Origin: Planctomycetota bacterium
Lineage (GTDB): Bacteria > Planctomycetota > Phycisphaerae > UBA1845 > UTPLA1
Assembly (NCBI GenBank): GCA_003576905.1
Contig: QEVG01000019.1
Coordinates: 50,531-114,530 of the forward strand
Length of the DNA stretch: 64,000 nt
Reading direction: 5' to 3'
How positions within the stretch are numbered: position 1 is the stretch's first letter; every line of letters starts with the position of its first letter. The translations under genes and the position numbers were made by a program. The notes under the pieces are model-generated. The model had not been told where the DNA came from, made no database searches, and worked only from the letters and a program-made list of their open reading frames with translations. This document shows positions 1 to 8,163 of the stretch, in pieces.

Positions 1-45
1 GCGCCGGGCAATGGCATCGATCTGTGAATCCGACAATGCGGACAT
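1..45 (-). CDS. 5' end of a further microcompartment-operon gene (partial)
   Basis: An ATG at 45-43 is preceded by AGGAAG about six bases upstream. It opens a frame of 15 codons that runs off the window, reading MSALSDSQIDAIARR. It follows the BMC-P gene on the same strand after 113 bases. A short amphipathic N-terminal helix of this kind is typical of enzymes targeted into microcompartments, such as the aldehyde dehydrogenase, but also of other proteins. The product cannot be named from 15 residues. The start itself is well supported by the Shine-Dalgarno-like sequence and the operon context. Confidence 0.55.
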   Translation of the reverse strand, partial: MSALSDSQIDAIARR

Positions 46-158
46 GACGAACTTCCTGGGGCGGTCGTGTGTCTCGTCGGTCGAGCGGTGCCGTGCCGGC
101 GGGCTCCCGAAGCGCCGGGGCGTCGCGTACGCCCCCCGGCGCCAATCCGCCGCGGCCG

Positions 159-446
159 CTATTTCTTGTACTTCAGATCTCCGCCGACCTCCCACTGATC
201 GACAATGGCCATGATCACGGCGTCGACCGGCCGCTTGTCGGTGGCCACGGTCTGGCGCGCGCTGGAGCCGCTGGCGTACAGGACCATCTCGCCGACGCCG
301 GCCCCGACGGCATCTGCCGCGACGACCAGGGGGCCGCTGGGCTTGCCATCGAGATCGACCCCGCGGAGGAGCAGAAACTTCAGCCCCGAAAGGCTTGCTT
401 CCTTCCGCGTGGAGACGACGGTACCGATGACCTGGGCCAGTAGCAC
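159..446 (-). CDS. BMC-P (EutN/CcmL family) pentameric shell vertex protein
   Basis: A 95-residue protein starting [20 protein letters not shown], which is the classic N-terminus of the EutN/CcmL family. These pentamers cap the vertices of bacterial microcompartments. [19 protein letters not shown], the ARQT segment and the C-terminal [10 protein letters not shown] strand fit the family pattern and its usual length of 85-100 residues. I chose the GTG at 446 because it puts the initiator directly before LLAQVIG. An ATG at 461 would add five residues without family support. It lies downstream of the BMC-H gene on the same strand and is probably cotranscribed with it. Confidence 0.88.
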   Translation of the reverse strand: MLLAQVIGTVVSTRKEASLSGLKFLLLRGVDLDGKPSGPLVVAADAVGAGVGEMVLYASGSSARQTVATDKRPVDAVIMAIVDQWEVGGDLKYKK

Positions 447-539
447 GAGAACGATCCCCAAAATCCGGGTGAACGGCGCGGCTCCGATGCCGTTAACGGA
501 CGCGACGGGCCGGCGGCCGCCTGAATCCCCGGCGCTGAA

Positions 540-845
540 TCAACCCTTGGCCGCCTTCCGAGCCTGCTCGGCACGTCCGAGCGGAAGCGCGGTATCGACG
601 TTGGTGTGCGGGCGGGCGATGACATGGACGGAAACAACTTCGCCGACGCGGGCGGCTGCGGCCTGTCCGGCGTCGCACGCGGCCTTCACGGCGGCGACGT
701 CTCCGCGGACGATGGCCGTGACGTACCCGCCGCCGATCTTTTCGTAACCGACCAGCTCAACGCGGGCGGCCTTAACCATGGCATCGGAAGCCTCGACCAT
801 CGCGGCGAAGCCCCGTGTTTCGATCATCCCCAATGCGTCCGTCAT
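540..845 (-). CDS. BMC-H hexameric microcompartment shell protein
   Basis: A 101-residue single BMC-domain protein. It begins [27 protein letters not shown] and continues with [29 protein letters not shown], the strongly conserved core of hexameric shell proteins (EutM/PduA/CcmK type). KIGGGYVT lies in the region that lines the central pore in known structures. The C-terminal [16 protein letters not shown] is also typical. It sits between a tandem BMC-like gene and a BMC-P gene, so the three together encode facet and vertex components of one shell. The family call is very secure. The cargo pathway is not visible here. Confidence 0.93.
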   Translation of the reverse strand: MTDALGMIETRGFAAMVEASDAMVKAARVELVGYEKIGGGYVTAIVRGDVAAVKAACDAGQAAAARVGEVVSVHVIARPHTNVDTALPLGRAEQARKAAKG

Positions 846-916
846 CGCAGAAAACCTCCGACCGTCTGTGCGGTCAAATCAAGATATCGCCGTGAAGCGC
901 GCAGTCGGCGCGGCTC

Positions 917-1549
917 CTAATGGTGTTTTTTCTCCGGAACGCGCCCCGTCACTTCCCCGATCGCCTGCTCGGCCGCGCGGTAGGCGACGTCCACGTCGCG
1001 TTCCTCGCCCCCGAGATAGACGCGGCCGAAGCTGCCGAACGTGCGGACCTCGAGAATGTTGATCTCGGCGGCCTTCTCGGCCTCGTTGGCCGCGAGGGCC
1101 GCATAGGCCGCCGGCTCCAGCTCCATCACATAGAGCGTGTGGCCCGGAAGAATCATGTTGCCGTGACGCATGCGGTTGATGAGCTGTGTCTGGTAGGCGT
1201 CAACGTTGCGGATGACCTGGCTCGACAGCACGCGCGGCTTGTGGCGGTCCTCCTCCTTGATGCCGAGGGTCTCCAGGATGGAACGCCCGGCGGCGCGGAT
1301 GTCCGCCTGGCTTTCCGAGTGAATCTCGAGCATGCCGTAGAGTCGCTCGACAATCTGCATGCCGGGCGTGACCCGCGTGCTCTTCAGGGCGATGTCGGTG
1401 ATGCGATTGATTTCGATGCCGGGTGAAATCTCGACATAGAGCGAGGCCATGCGCGGCACGGGCAGGAATCCCTGCGCGACGGTCGCGATGAACGACGCGA
1501 ACTGTGGCTGCATGCTGTCGAGGAAAACGTATGAACGCAGGTCCACCAT
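917..1549 (-). CDS. tandem BMC-like shell protein (probable BMC-T)
   Basis: A 210-residue protein with two BMC-like halves. The N-terminal half contains [20 protein letters not shown] and ends near [10 protein letters not shown]. The C-terminal half contains [20 protein letters not shown] and [19 protein letters not shown], the latter strongly resembling the end of a BMC domain. Two fused domains suggest a trimer with pseudohexameric symmetry, as in EutL or PduT, though the first half is divergent. I start at the ATG at 1549 because upstream residues are rich in Arg and Pro and look noncoding; the open frame continues to 1627. It is the first visible gene of the minus-strand shell operon and is divergent from the TPR membrane protein. 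A single atypical shell-associated domain is the alternative. Confidence 0.68.
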   Translation of the reverse strand: MVDLRSYVFLDSMQPQFASFIATVAQGFLPVPRMASLYVEISPGIEINRITDIALKSTRVTPGMQIVERLYGMLEIHSESQADIRAAGRSILETLGIKEEDRHKPRVLSSQVIRNVDAYQTQLINRMRHGNMILPGHTLYVMELEPAAYAALAANEAEKAAEINILEVRTFGSFGRVYLGGEERDVDVAYRAAEQAIGEVTGRVPEKKHH

Positions 1550-1660
1550 GGCGGTATCCGTCGGGCGACAGTCCTGATTTTTACGTCTGACGCCCGGCGG
1601 TTCAAAAGAGCGTGTGCGGGCGACCAAGCAAGTCGGACACGGTAGAGCCAGATTGACGGG

Positions 1661-4039
1661 ATGTCAATTCCGGCTCATGCTCAATCGTTGACGAGTCGGC
1701 CCCGTGGCATGGGGCGGAGACGAGGTTTGCAGATGCATTCCAGCGCGGAAACGAAGGTTCCGGGACAGTCGCAGGGCGCACGGGTTGCATCGTCGCGGGT
1801 CGGTGTGTGTGCCCTGGCGGCCGTCGGCCTGCTGCTGGCTGCGGCGTCGTTCCGGTGCATCTGGAACACCGATTTCTGGTGGCAGTACAAGACGGGTGAG
1901 CTGGTCGCGAAGAACGGCATTCCAACGCAGGATGTGTTCTCGTACACGAAGACCGGGGCGGAGTGGATCGAGCTGCGCTGGCTGTTCTGCTATGCCACGT
2001 ATGGCCTGATGGATCGCTTCGGCGCGGCGGGCGTCGTGGTGATGCAGTGGGTGGTCATGACGCTGACGTTTGGGCTGCTGGCGACCCATCCGGCGGCGCG
2101 GAAGGCGCCGGTAACTACGGCAGCCGTGATGATGCTGGCCATCCTGACGGCAAGCCAGCGCTTTCAGTGCCGCCCGGAGCAGGTAACGTACCTGTTTCTC
2201 GCGGTGTACATCGTCCTGATTGAAAAGATTCGCGCAGGGCGTCGGCGCTGGGCGTATGCGTTGCCCGTGCTTCAGGTCGTGTGGACGAATGCGCATACGG
2301 TATTCATTCTTGGCCCGCTCCTGGTGGGCGCATGGCTGGTTGATGCGTTGTTGCGACGCGCATTGGGCGGTGGCGCGAACTCACGTTCGGAGGGTAAAGT
2401 GGAGCCCGCGCCGCGACTGGCCGCCATTACGCTCGCGGCGACGGTCGGGGCGTGCTTTGTAAACCCCTACGGCTGGCGGGGTTTCCTGTTTCCGTTCTTG
2501 CTGGCGTCGGAAATTCACACAACGGCGTTCAAGCGATACATCGCCGAACTGGCCGGGACATTCAGCTTCAGCCAGACCTACTCGGCGGTTTTCTTTTTCG
2601 AGGCGCTGCTGGCGGTGTGCGTCGTAAGCTGCCTGATGAACATCCGCCGGCTGGATTACTTTCTGCTGATCTCGGCAGCCTGCCTCGGCTATCTTTCGGT
2701 GACGGCTATTCGTAACCTGCCGTTGTTTTCAATCGCCGCGGTGCCGCTGGTGGTGCATAACGCAGCGTCGTCTGGCGCATGGGCGCGGCTGCACAAGGGA
2801 AAACTACGCGGGTGCGCGGCCGCGTCCATTGTGGCGATCTGTCTCGTCGGCACGTGGAGCATGGCGACGGACCGGTTCAACGCCTGGCAGAACGACACCA
2901 ACCGGTTCGGGCTGTCCCTCGCGCCGAATCGCTACCCGGTCGCCGCGGCCCAGTTCATAAGGGATAACGGGCTCTCCGGACCAGTGTTCAACACGATGAT
3001 GGAAGGGTCGTACCTGCTTTCGCGGGATATACGGGTGTACATCGATCCGCGACTGGAGGTCTACGGAGAGAGATTCTTCGACGACTACATGCGCATGCTA
3101 GTGGACGGGCCGTTTTGGGAGGCGAAGGCGAAAGAGTGTGGATTTCGCGTGGTTGTTGTTGATCTGGGCAGCACGGCGCTGGGAATACTGTCCGGACGGT
3201 CGGAGTGGGGGCTGGTCTTTTTCGATGATGTCGCGGCGGTCTTTGTCCATCGCGCTGCGCGCGGCGGCGTGCCGGTCATCGGCCGCGACGTGGGCTTCGA
3301 GCCGTTCGTCGAGCGTCTGCGGTCCGGCCTGCCGGAGGTCCGGCCAATCGCCGACACGCCGTGGTATGCCCGGGTCTCGTCGCCGCATGCCGCGCACCGT
3401 GTCGCAATTTTTCTGCTGAATATGGGTCAGTACGCCCTGGCGGAGCATTTGGTGGATGACGCGATCCGCATCGACCCTGGGCTCGCGGTCCTGCACGCCA
3501 CGCGGGCGAAGATCATGGATCAGCTCGGGCGGCTGGAGGACGCGATCGCGGCCTACCGCGCGGCGGCCGAGCTGAATCCGGACGATGCGGTGACGCGCGG
3601 GCTACTGGGACGGCGGCTGTTTACGAAAAACGAGTTCGAGCCGGCGCGTCTGCATCTGGAAGCGTCGGTCGCGGGGCTTCCGGACAATGCCGTCAACTGG
3701 GCGCTGCTGTGCCGCATCTACCTTCAGCAACGGAAGCTCAACGAAGCGCTGGCAGCGTCGCGGCGGTCGATTGCCGGAGACCCCGGCAATGTCATGTACC
3801 GCAAGGACCTCGCGAAGGTACTGGCGGCGCGGCGGGAGATCGGGCCGATGGTGGACGCCTTTGTGACGGCGGCCCGTATGGCCCCTGAGGATTGCTCCAT
3901 CTGGCGCGACCTGGTCTACGTGCTGCTCGAGTTCGGGCAGCCCGAGCGGGCACGAGAGGTTCTGGGCCAGGTGCCCGTGACCTGCGCGAATGCGCCGGAA
4001 ATCGTCGAGCTTCGCGGGCGCGTTCCGGGCGGGTCGTAA
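1661..4039 (+). CDS. polytopic membrane protein with C-terminal TPR repeats (GT-C-like)
   Basis: A protein of up to 792 residues. Its first ~420 residues hold about ten hydrophobic segments and are followed by a soluble region. The motif [14 protein letters not shown] after the first membrane segment resembles the acidic luminal loop of GT-C-type membrane glycosyltransferases, but I cannot identify a substrate. From about residue 580 there are TPR-like repeats, for example [14 protein letters not shown] and [19 protein letters not shown]. An alternative start at 1733 (MHSSAETK) has GACGAGG upstream and would remove a basic leader of 24 residues, so the N-terminus is uncertain. Its neighbours do not reveal its pathway. 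A role in surface polysaccharide or protein glycosylation is inference. Confidence 0.6.
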   Translation: MSIPAHAQSLTSRPRGMGRRRGLQMHSSAETKVPGQSQGARVASSRVGVCALAAVGLLLAAASFRCIWNTDFWWQYKTGELVAKNGIPTQDVFSYTKTGAEWIELRWLFCYATYGLMDRFGAAGVVVMQWVVMTLTFGLLATHPAARKAPVTTAAVMMLAILTASQRFQCRPEQVTYLFLAVYIVLIEKIRAGRRRWAYALPVLQVVWTNAHTVFILGPLLVGAWLVDALLRRALGGGANSRSEGKVEPAPRLAAITLAATVGACFVNPYGWRGFLFPFLLASEIHTTAFKRYIAELAGTFSFSQTYSAVFFFEALLAVCVVSCLMNIRRLDYFLLISAACLGYLSVTAIRNLPLFSIAAVPLVVHNAASSGAWARLHKGKLRGCAAASIVAICLVGTWSMATDRFNAWQNDTNRFGLSLAPNRYPVAAAQFIRDNGLSGPVFNTMMEGSYLLSRDIRVYIDPRLEVYGERFFDDYMRMLVDGPFWEAKAKECGFRVVVVDLGSTALGILSGRSEWGLVFFDDVAAVFVHRAARGGVPVIGRDVGFEPFVERLRSGLPEVRPIADTPWYARVSSPHAAHRVAIFLLNMGQYALAEHLVDDAIRIDPGLAVLHATRAKIMDQLGRLEDAIAAYRAAAELNPDDAVTRGLLGRRLFTKNEFEPARLHLEASVAGLPDNAVNWALLCRIYLQQRKLNEALAASRRSIAGDPGNVMYRKDLAKVLAARREIGPMVDAFVTAARMAPEDCSIWRDLVYVLLEFGQPERAREVLGQVPVTCANAPEIVELRGRVPGGS

Positions 4040-4132
4040 CAAGAGTGGTCAGGTTCCCGAGAGAGGGGCGCAGGGCGCCCGCTCATTGATCACCGTGACG
4101 CGCGCGTCGGCACGGTCGCCCGCGCCTATGCA

Positions 4133-5464
4133 TCAACCGACTTCCAGGGCCATGACTGTCTTGCGATCTCGGAGGTAAAGCCGGTTGCCGACGAGCGTGG
4201 GAGCGCTCCAGGCCGGGGCCTCGAGCAGCCGGGTCTTGCTCACCACTTTCATCTCTTTTGGATTTGCCTCGACCAGCATGAGATTCCCCTCGTCGTCGAG
4301 CACGATGAACCTTTCGCCGATCACGATGCACTTGGGACCTGGCACTCCGCGCTCCTGCCAGGCGATCTCGCCGTTCTCGACGCTGACGGCTGTGATGAGC
4401 TTCACGTTTTCCCCGGCGCTGTTCGGGCCATAGATGAACTCGCCCACGCGCACCGGGTTGGATAGGCCGCCGCGGATTTTCTTGTTGGTCCACATGTCGG
4501 TGGCCATGATTTTCCCGTCGGCGGACCTCGCCAGCTTGACGACGCGGCCGCCGGCGGTGTCACCGCCATTGACGAAGAAGAGACGGTTGCCGCTGCACCA
4601 GAGCGGCGTGGCGATCGTCGAGCCGAACTGATTCTTGTGTTCCAGGCTCCAGTGGAGTTCCCCGGTCTTCGGGCAGACGCCGATGATGTCCTTGCTCATG
4701 TAGGCGACGAGATGATCCTGTCCGTCGACGTTGACGAGGATGGGCGATGAGTAGCTGCATTCATAGTCCGTGGCCTGCCAGGCGGTTTTTCCGGTGGCCT
4801 GGTCGAATGCGGTAACTCCGTGGCCTTTGCCCCCGGTGAGGACAATGACGGTGTCGCCATAGGCGATGGGGCTGGTGGCCCAGCCGAACATCTGGTAGGT
4901 CGCGCCGATTTCCCTGTACAGGTCGCGCGTCCAGAGAAGTTTTCCGCTGTGCGCGTCGAGGCAGTTGAGGATCCCGGTGAAGCCGATGGCGTACAGTCGC
5001 CCGTTGACCAGGAGCGGGGTCGAGTTTGGGCCGGTGCCGAATTTCGTGACCTGCGGCTCGGTCTTTTTCTTGCCGGTCTCCATGTCGATGACGTCGGTTT
5101 CCGTGGACAGGTACGGCGCGGCGTACTTGTATTCCCAGCGGGTGGCGCCGGTTTCAGCGCTCAAGGCGACGACGGCGTCGTGCTCGGCATCGGCGCGGTA
5201 CATCGTGTAAAGGGTGTGGCCGTCGGTGACGATCGTGGAGAAGCCGTCGCCGAGTTCGCGGCTCCAGAGTTTCTTCGGTCCCGGTTCGGGCCATGCGGGC
5301 GCAACCTGCGGCTCGACGGCGGTGAAGTCGCGATGCGGGCCGCCCCACTGGTTCCAGGCGCCCTTGTGCGGCGCCGGGGCGCAGCCGCCGGCGAAGAGCA
5401 GGGCGAGGCCGGCGATGCGCAGCTGTGCGGAACGGGGACCGACGAAGGATCGCGCGTGGTGCAT
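4133..5464 (-). CDS. PQQ-like beta-propeller lipoprotein
   Basis: A 443-residue protein beginning MHHARSFVG. Its hydrophobic signal ends in the lipobox LLFAGGC, with Cys at residue 28, so it should be a lipoprotein. The rest consists of repeated beta-propeller blades of the PQQ-like (BamB-type) class: DAHSGKLLWTRDLY, DQATGKTAWQATDY, CPKTGELHWSLEH and SVENGEIAWQERG are the blade signatures. No PQQ-enzyme active site can be recognised, so it is probably a scaffold or binding protein and not a dehydrogenase. The frame is open upstream to 5737, but that part overlaps pepD. The ATG at 5464 gives a proper signal peptide. It lies 82 bases downstream of pepD on the same strand. Confidence 0.8.
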   Translation of the reverse strand: MHHARSFVGPRSAQLRIAGLALLFAGGCAPAPHKGAWNQWGGPHRDFTAVEPQVAPAWPEPGPKKLWSRELGDGFSTIVTDGHTLYTMYRADAEHDAVVALSAETGATRWEYKYAAPYLSTETDVIDMETGKKKTEPQVTKFGTGPNSTPLLVNGRLYAIGFTGILNCLDAHSGKLLWTRDLYREIGATYQMFGWATSPIAYGDTVIVLTGGKGHGVTAFDQATGKTAWQATDYECSYSSPILVNVDGQDHLVAYMSKDIIGVCPKTGELHWSLEHKNQFGSTIATPLWCSGNRLFFVNGGDTAGGRVVKLARSADGKIMATDMWTNKKIRGGLSNPVRVGEFIYGPNSAGENVKLITAVSVENGEIAWQERGVPGPKCIVIGERFIVLDDEGNLMLVEANPKEMKVVSKTRLLEAPAWSAPTLVGNRLYLRDRKTVMALEVG

Positions 5465-5546
5465 GGGCCAGGAACTCCGTTTGAGGGGTGTCTTTTCTCC
5501 GACTCGGAAAGACAAAGCATCCCGCGTTACCGCGGCGCTGTCAATG

Positions 5547-7067
5547 TCATCCATTCGCCAGTTCGTCCAGCACGGCGACAAGGTACTTCCAGCTTCGCGC
5601 GACGGAATCGACGTACACGCGTTCGTCGGGGCTGTGAGCGCCGGTAATGTTGGGTCCGAAGGAGACCATGTCCATCCTGTCCCCTGGCGAGCCGCCGCCG
5701 ACGCGCTCGCCGATGATGCCGCATTCCAGCCCGGCATGAATGGCCATCACTTTCGGCGGCCTGCCGAAGAGTTTTTCGTACACACGTTTGCAGGCGGCCA
5801 GCGTCGGCGAGTCGACGTTGGGCTCCCAGCCGGGATAGCTGTTGGCGTGGTCGATGTGCGCGCCCGAAAGCCGGCCGATTTCGGCGATCTGTCGTGCGGT
5901 GAGCGTGAGCAGGGACATGCTGCTGCTGCGCGACAGGCAGCCGACGGACACGCGAAGTTTTTCTCCGTCGGCGGCGGATTCGATCGTGGACAGATTGTTG
6001 GACGTCTGCACCAGTCCGGCGACGCGGGGATGCATCCCGATGACCCCGCTGGGAATCGCGATTAGTGCCGACAGTATGTCATTCGATTCCGACGCGTCGA
6101 GCGCGAGGAGGCCCGCCGGGTCCGCCGGCTCCGCCGCGAGGGCGACCGATTCCTCGTACGACTCGGCCCGGGCCTCCGCGGCGACCCGCGCGGCGGCGGT
6201 CTGGAGCGCCGCGACCGTCCCGCCCGCTCCGGCGACCACGGCATGGGCCTCGCGCGGGATGGCGTTTCGCTTGCTGCCGCCGGAGATCTCGGCGAGCCGC
6301 AGTCCGGCCGGAGCGCTGATGAGGACGCGGGCCAGGAGCTTGATGGCGTTGGCGCGGTTTTCGTGAATGTCGCTTCCCGAGTGGCCGCCGCGCAGACCGT
6401 GAACACTGACGCGGCAGACCTCCATCGAGCCGCCGAGAGCCCGCCGGCGGCAGTCCCACGCAAGGTTCGTGTCGCATCCGCCCGCGCAGCCGATGTAGAT
6501 GGCGTCGTCTTCCTCGGAGTCGAGATTGAGGAGCCGCCGGCCCTTGAAGGAAGCCGGCGTCAGGGCCTTGGCCCCGCTCATGCCCGCTTCCTCGTCGATG
6601 GTAAGTAGAATCTCGAGCGGCCCGTGCCGGACGGAGGGGTCGGTCGCGGCGGCGAGGGCCATGGCGACGCCCATTCCGTTGTCGGCGCCCAGCGTGGTGC
6701 CCTCCCCATAGACGATTTGTTTGCCGGTCCTGGTGTCCGCGCCGATCCGCAGCTTGATCCCCTCGCGGTCGAAATCATGGCGCACGTCCCGGTTCTTTTC
6801 GCAGACCATATCGAGGTGGGCCTGAAGGACCGTGATCGGAGCTTTCTCGCAGCCGCGGCTGGCGGGGACCTCAATGATCAGGTTTCCGACTTCGAGGTGG
6901 GGGCCGGGGGCCGCCTCCTCACGAAAAGCCAGGCCCTTGGCCGCGGCGAATTCCTTGACGTGATCACGGATGCGCCGCTCCTTTTTCGAAGGCCGCGGAA
7001 CGGCGGCTATCCCGCAAAAGATCTGCCAGACCTGCCGAGGGTCGAGGGATTCAATGGAAGCGGACAT
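5547..7067 (-). CDS. pepD: aminoacyl-histidine dipeptidase (PepD, M20 family)
   Basis: A 506-residue cytosolic M20-type metallopeptidase that hydrolyses Xaa-His and other dipeptides. Metal ligands and catalytic residues are visible. They are AHLDMV (His84, Asp86), TLGADNGMG (bridging Asp129), IDEEAGMSGA (Glu159 and Glu160) and, near the C-terminus, IHAGLECGIIGE with the last conserved His. The length matches the PepD family (about 485). The start at 7067 is fixed by AAAGGAG eight bases upstream, although the frame stays open to 7550. The propeller lipoprotein follows on the same strand. The 409 bases upstream to the divergent sigma factor hold no other gene. Confidence 0.93.
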   Translation of the reverse strand: MSASIESLDPRQVWQIFCGIAAVPRPSKKERRIRDHVKEFAAAKGLAFREEAAPGPHLEVGNLIIEVPASRGCEKAPITVLQAHLDMVCEKNRDVRHDFDREGIKLRIGADTRTGKQIVYGEGTTLGADNGMGVAMALAAATDPSVRHGPLEILLTIDEEAGMSGAKALTPASFKGRRLLNLDSEEDDAIYIGCAGGCDTNLAWDCRRRALGGSMEVCRVSVHGLRGGHSGSDIHENRANAIKLLARVLISAPAGLRLAEISGGSKRNAIPREAHAVVAGAGGTVAALQTAAARVAAEARAESYEESVALAAEPADPAGLLALDASESNDILSALIAIPSGVIGMHPRVAGLVQTSNNLSTIESAADGEKLRVSVGCLSRSSSMSLLTLTARQIAEIGRLSGAHIDHANSYPGWEPNVDSPTLAACKRVYEKLFGRPPKVMAIHAGLECGIIGERVGGGSPGDRMDMVSFGPNITGAHSPDERVYVDSVARSWKYLVAVLDELANG

Positions 7068-7476
7068 GCGGCGGCTCCTTTCGGATTCGTCTTGGGCGGG
7101 CCCGGCCTGCACGGGACCCGCGACGAGGTCAGGATCGTACCCGGCGGGCGACGACGGCGCAAGGCTCCAGGCGTCTCGAAACCGCGCGCGGTGCGAAATA
7201 CAATGTCCGTTTTCCACGGGCGAATGCAGCCACCTGGATGCGCACATCCAGGCGGAGCCTGGCCATGAATGAACGATCTCATGTCCGAAATGTATCCGCC
7301 GGGGGCCGGGCGGTATCACGGGCACGCGGATTCTCATTGACGGCGTCCTGGGTTGGGAAGGAACGACCCGGCCCCATGCGCGACTCACGGCCGGTTCCAT
7401 CCTCGGCGCGTGGGAAGAAGGTACAATGAATTCATGTTCGGGCATCCGCTGAAAGGAACCGGGCCAGAGAATCCGA
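7068..7476. other. intergenic region between divergent pepD and sigma factor
   Basis: About 400 bases without a supportable gene. The pepD frame is open through it on the minus strand, but it is rich in Arg/Pro/Ser codons and has no family similarity I recognise. A TACAAT hexamer at 7422-7427 could be a -10 element for the sigma factor gene, but no convincing -35 lies at the right distance. I see no hairpin with a T-tract. Confidence 0.5.
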
Positions 7477-8115
7477 ATGGGAGCAGGGCTTCCTCGCGGC
7501 GATCGTCCGCCGACCGGGGTGCAGGCCGTGGGTGAAGATCGTGCAGGCATGGTGACACAGGTCCTCAGGGCGGCGAGCGCGGGCGATCCGCGCGCGGCGA
7601 ATGAACTCCTGCCATTGGTCTATTCGGAACTAAGACGGCTTGCCGTGGCGCGCATGGCCAAGACGCCGCCGGGCAATACCCTTCAGCCGACCGCATTGGT
7701 ACACGAGGCCTACCTGCGGCTTGTGGGATCGGAGGACCCGCCGACCTGGAACAGCCGGGGCCACTTTTTCGCGGCGGCGGCGCTGGCGATGCGCCAGATT
7801 CTCGTTGAGCAAGCCCGGCGGAAATCGAGCCTGAAGCGCGGCGGCGAGTTCCAGAAGGTCGATATCGACGCGGATGAACTGGCCATCGAGCCGCCGTCGG
7901 AGGATATTCTCGCCCTCGACGAAGCACTGAGGCGACTCGAGGATCAGGACCCGCGCAAGGCGCGGATCGTCATGCTGCGTTACTTCGCGGGACTGACGAT
8001 GGAGGAGACGGCGGCCGCACTGGGCATATCGGTGCCGACGGCGGAGCGCGAATGGCGGTTCGTGAAGGCGCTTTTGCATTCCCAGCTCTCGAACAAGGAG
8101 GGTGACGCAACGTAA
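7477..8115 (+). CDS. ECF-type RNA polymerase sigma factor (Sigma70_ECF family)
   Basis: A protein of up to 212 residues of the ECF subfamily that is expanded in planctomycetes. Region 2 is seen in LLPLVYSELRRLAVARM, LQPTALVHEAYLRLVG and HFFAAAALAMRQILVEQAR. Region 4 is seen in MLRYFAGLTMEETAAALGIS, the helix-turn-helix that reads the -35 element. Members usually start near VTQVLRAASAGDP, so the ATG at 7549 (or a nearby GTG) may be the true start; the 24 residues before it look unlike the family. It is followed 48 bases later by a membrane-anchored Ser/Thr kinase on the same strand. This pairing recurs in planctomycetes and suggests the kinase controls or responds to this sigma factor. Confidence 0.88.
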   Translation: MGAGLPRGDRPPTGVQAVGEDRAGMVTQVLRAASAGDPRAANELLPLVYSELRRLAVARMAKTPPGNTLQPTALVHEAYLRLVGSEDPPTWNSRGHFFAAAALAMRQILVEQARRKSSLKRGGEFQKVDIDADELAIEPPSEDILALDEALRRLEDQDPRKARIVMLRYFAGLTMEETAAALGISVPTAEREWRFVKALLHSQLSNKEGDAT

Positions 8116-8163
8116 CGGAAACATCGCCGCCGGGGTGGCGGTTGTATTTCAGGGTGTGATGCG

